A stretch of 7,798 nt of DNA, taken from the NCBI GenBank assembly GCA_016206755.1, contig JACQQZ010000066.1, forward strand, positions 1 through 7,798, written 5' to 3'. Positions 6,426-7,798 of the stretch are shown here, piece by piece. A program made the position numbers and the translations under genes. Positions within the stretch are counted from its first letter, which is position 1; each line of letters begins with the position of its first letter. The DNA is from Candidatus Omnitrophota bacterium (GTDB taxonomy: Bacteria > Omnitrophota > Gorgyraeia > 1-14-0-20-64-10 > JACQQZ01). The notes beneath the pieces are model-generated. The model ran no database searches and was not told the origin of the DNA. It saw only the letters and a program-made list of their open reading frames with translations.

Positions 6426-7798
6426 AGAATTCGACGGTTTTAGAAACCATTGCGGAAAATTTGTTGTTCAGATACGCGTAATTCTCGATGTTGGAATTTG
6501 CGTTCAGATGTTCGTAGGTCAGGGTGATGATGGAGTTGTCTGTGATTGCTTTGGGAATAAATTTCCGAGGTAGGAAAAGAACCACCGGCGCGCCGTACGT
6601 CACGCGAATCCGGTACTGGGCATCGCGGCGGCTGCGCGCGGAGACCAGAGGATCGTTGTCGTCATAATCGTTGATGGTGTAGGTGATGTTGTTGAGGAAG
6701 AATTGCCCTTTGCCCCAAAGCCAGGTGTAGCCGGCGCGGATTTCCGGCCCTTCGTATTCTTCGTAAGAAGCTTTCGCGTCTTTGTTGTTGTACCCCAGCC
6801 CTCCGTTGATGAGGAAGGTGGGAACTGCCGAAAATTCCAAATCGGAATTCACGCTGAAATTGACGCCGCGCCGCTCGGCCCCGGCGGCATTTTCGGTGAT
6901 TCCGGAAAAATCCTCCCGGGCCAGCCGCGTCGAAGCGAGGAAATTGAGACGGTTGTTCAGGGGGCGCGCCACTTTCAGGTCCAGGCCTTGCGAACGCAGG
7001 TACGTTTCACGGGAGAGATTGACGTGGTCTGCAAATGCGGAAGGGATCAGCGTCCAAAACCCTGCCCGGAAAATGCCTCCCCCCACGACGGAAAAAGAGG
7101 CCAGATCCAATGAATCCACCTGCGTTTGTTCGCCCAGGTAATGCGTCATGGAAGCAAAGGCCTGATGGCCTGCTTGCATTCCTAAATCCTGCGTGACTTG
7201 AAGCGTATGGATGGCGATAAAACCGGCGTCATCCCGTTTGACGGATGAGCCGGACAGCGCCGAGGGAGAGTCGAGCACGAGTTGTTGTTCCGACTGGGGC
7301 GCTGCGTTGCGGTTGTCGTCGTATTGGAAGCCGGTGGTGAGATTGGCCAGCCAGCGCGTGGTTTTGCGTTTTCTGGCGATCTGTCTTAGAAAATCGTCCG
7401 CTTCCTGCTTGAGAGATGCCGACAATCCCAATTTTTGCGCCGCGCGCAGCGCCTGCTCGGCTTCCTCGATGTTGTCGAGACGAAAGAGCACGACGCCCTG
7501 CAAGAGGCGCACCTCCGGAAGATCCGGTTTGATCAGCAAAAGCCGCTCCAGAGTGGCCGATGCCCCCTTGAGGTCTCCCTGGGCGATTTGTTTTTTGGCG
7601 TAGAGGAAGTTGAGCTCCGGATTGTCCGGGTCGGCCAGCACTTGTTCGTAAGAAACCGCCTCGGGCGGCTGCAACGCCTGAGCGGCTTGGGCCGATCTTC
7701 GGGCTCTTGCTTGGGATTCAATTTCCCGGCGGGGCTGGGCGCTTTCGTATTCTTCTTGGGCAAAGATTTGGGGAAGAGGGGAGAGGAGAACTAAAACC
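6424..7798 (-). CDS. TPR-domain outer-membrane beta-barrel protein, Slam/DUF560-like (5' end outside window)
   Basis: About 457 residues are visible. The frame stays open to the window edge and begins VLVLLSPLPQIFAQEE, the end of a Sec signal peptide with cleavage after FA. The true start therefore lies just beyond 7798, and the in-frame TTG at 7672-7674 is internal. After the signal peptide come a charged stretch, then TPR-like helices (about 7620-7370) with FLYAKKQIAQGDLKGASATL and LLQGVVLFRLDNIEEAEQAL. From about 7356 to the end is an alternating-hydrophobic beta barrel of roughly 310 residues that begins LANLTTGFQYDDNRNAAP and ends in KTVEF, a terminal Phe as expected for barrels inserted by BamA. 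N-terminal TPRs plus a barrel of this length match Slam proteins, which carry surface lipoproteins across the outer membrane. Slam identity is judged by architecture and needs a profile search. A generic TPR/porin-like protein is the alternative. Confidence 0.88.
   Translation of the reverse strand, partial: VLVLLSPLPQIFAQEEYESAQPRREIESQARARRSAQAAQALQPPEAVSYEQVLADPDNPELNFLYAKKQIAQGDLKGASATLERLLLIKPDLPEVRLLQGVVLFRLDNIEEAEQALRAAQKLGLSASLKQEADDFLRQIARKRKTTRWLANLTTGFQYDDNRNAAPQSEQQLVLDSPSALSGSSVKRDDAGFIAIHTLQVTQDLGMQAGHQAFASMTHYLGEQTQVDSLDLASFSVVGGGIFRAGFWTLIPSAFADHVNLSRETYLRSQGLDLKVARPLNNRLNFLASTRLAREDFSGITENAAGAERRGVNFSVNSDLEFSAVPTFLINGGLGYNNKDAKASYEEYEGPEIRAGYTWLWGKGQFFLNNITYTINDYDDNDPLVSARSRRDAQYRIRVTYGAPVVLFLPRKFIPKAITDNSIITLTYEHLNANSNIENYAYLNNKFSAMVSKTVEF

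Overview
The window is gene-dense bacterial DNA, GC-rich by eye, with no gap longer than about 75 bases between genes. An outer-membrane-type beta-barrel protein and two Sec-type signal peptides point to a diderm (Gram-negative-type) bacterium. I cannot name the phylum from the sequence. CHASE2 cyclases beside FecR-domain and TPR/barrel proteins are, in my experience, spread over Proteobacteria, Desulfobacterota, Nitrospirota and related uncultured lineages. No tRNA, rRNA, CRISPR array, IS element or phage gene was seen.

Layout. On the + strand, positions 1-1064 hold the C-terminal part of an M1-family zinc aminopeptidase (the ERAP1_C-like helical domain), whose catalytic half lies outside the window. 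After a 71-base gap with a possible promoter comes a compact three-gene run: a metallo-beta-lactamase-fold hydrolase (1136-1960), a 244-residue cysteine-containing protein of unknown function (1977-2711), and a 747-residue membrane protein joining a CHASE2 sensor to a class III adenylate/guanylate cyclase domain (2708-4951). The last two overlap by ATGA, so they are probably translationally coupled. On the - strand, converging on the cyclase with only 4 bases between stop codons, is a two-gene operon: an exported TPR/outer-membrane barrel protein resembling Slam (surface lipoprotein assembly modifier, DUF560) proteins (6424 to beyond 7798, start outside the window), followed by an exported FecR-domain protein with a beta-rich C-terminal domain (4956-6413).

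How the parts may work together (inference). The + strand run looks like a cyclic-nucleotide signalling unit: the cyclase senses something in the periplasm through CHASE2 and makes cAMP or cGMP, and the MBL hydrolase could be the matching phosphodiesterase. The - strand pair looks like an envelope export unit in which the Slam-like barrel may move the FecR/beta-barrel protein to or through the outer membrane. The FecR protein has a signal peptide but no cysteine, so it would be a non-lipidated cargo. Whether the two units share a function is open; their tail-to-tail packing is the only evidence here.
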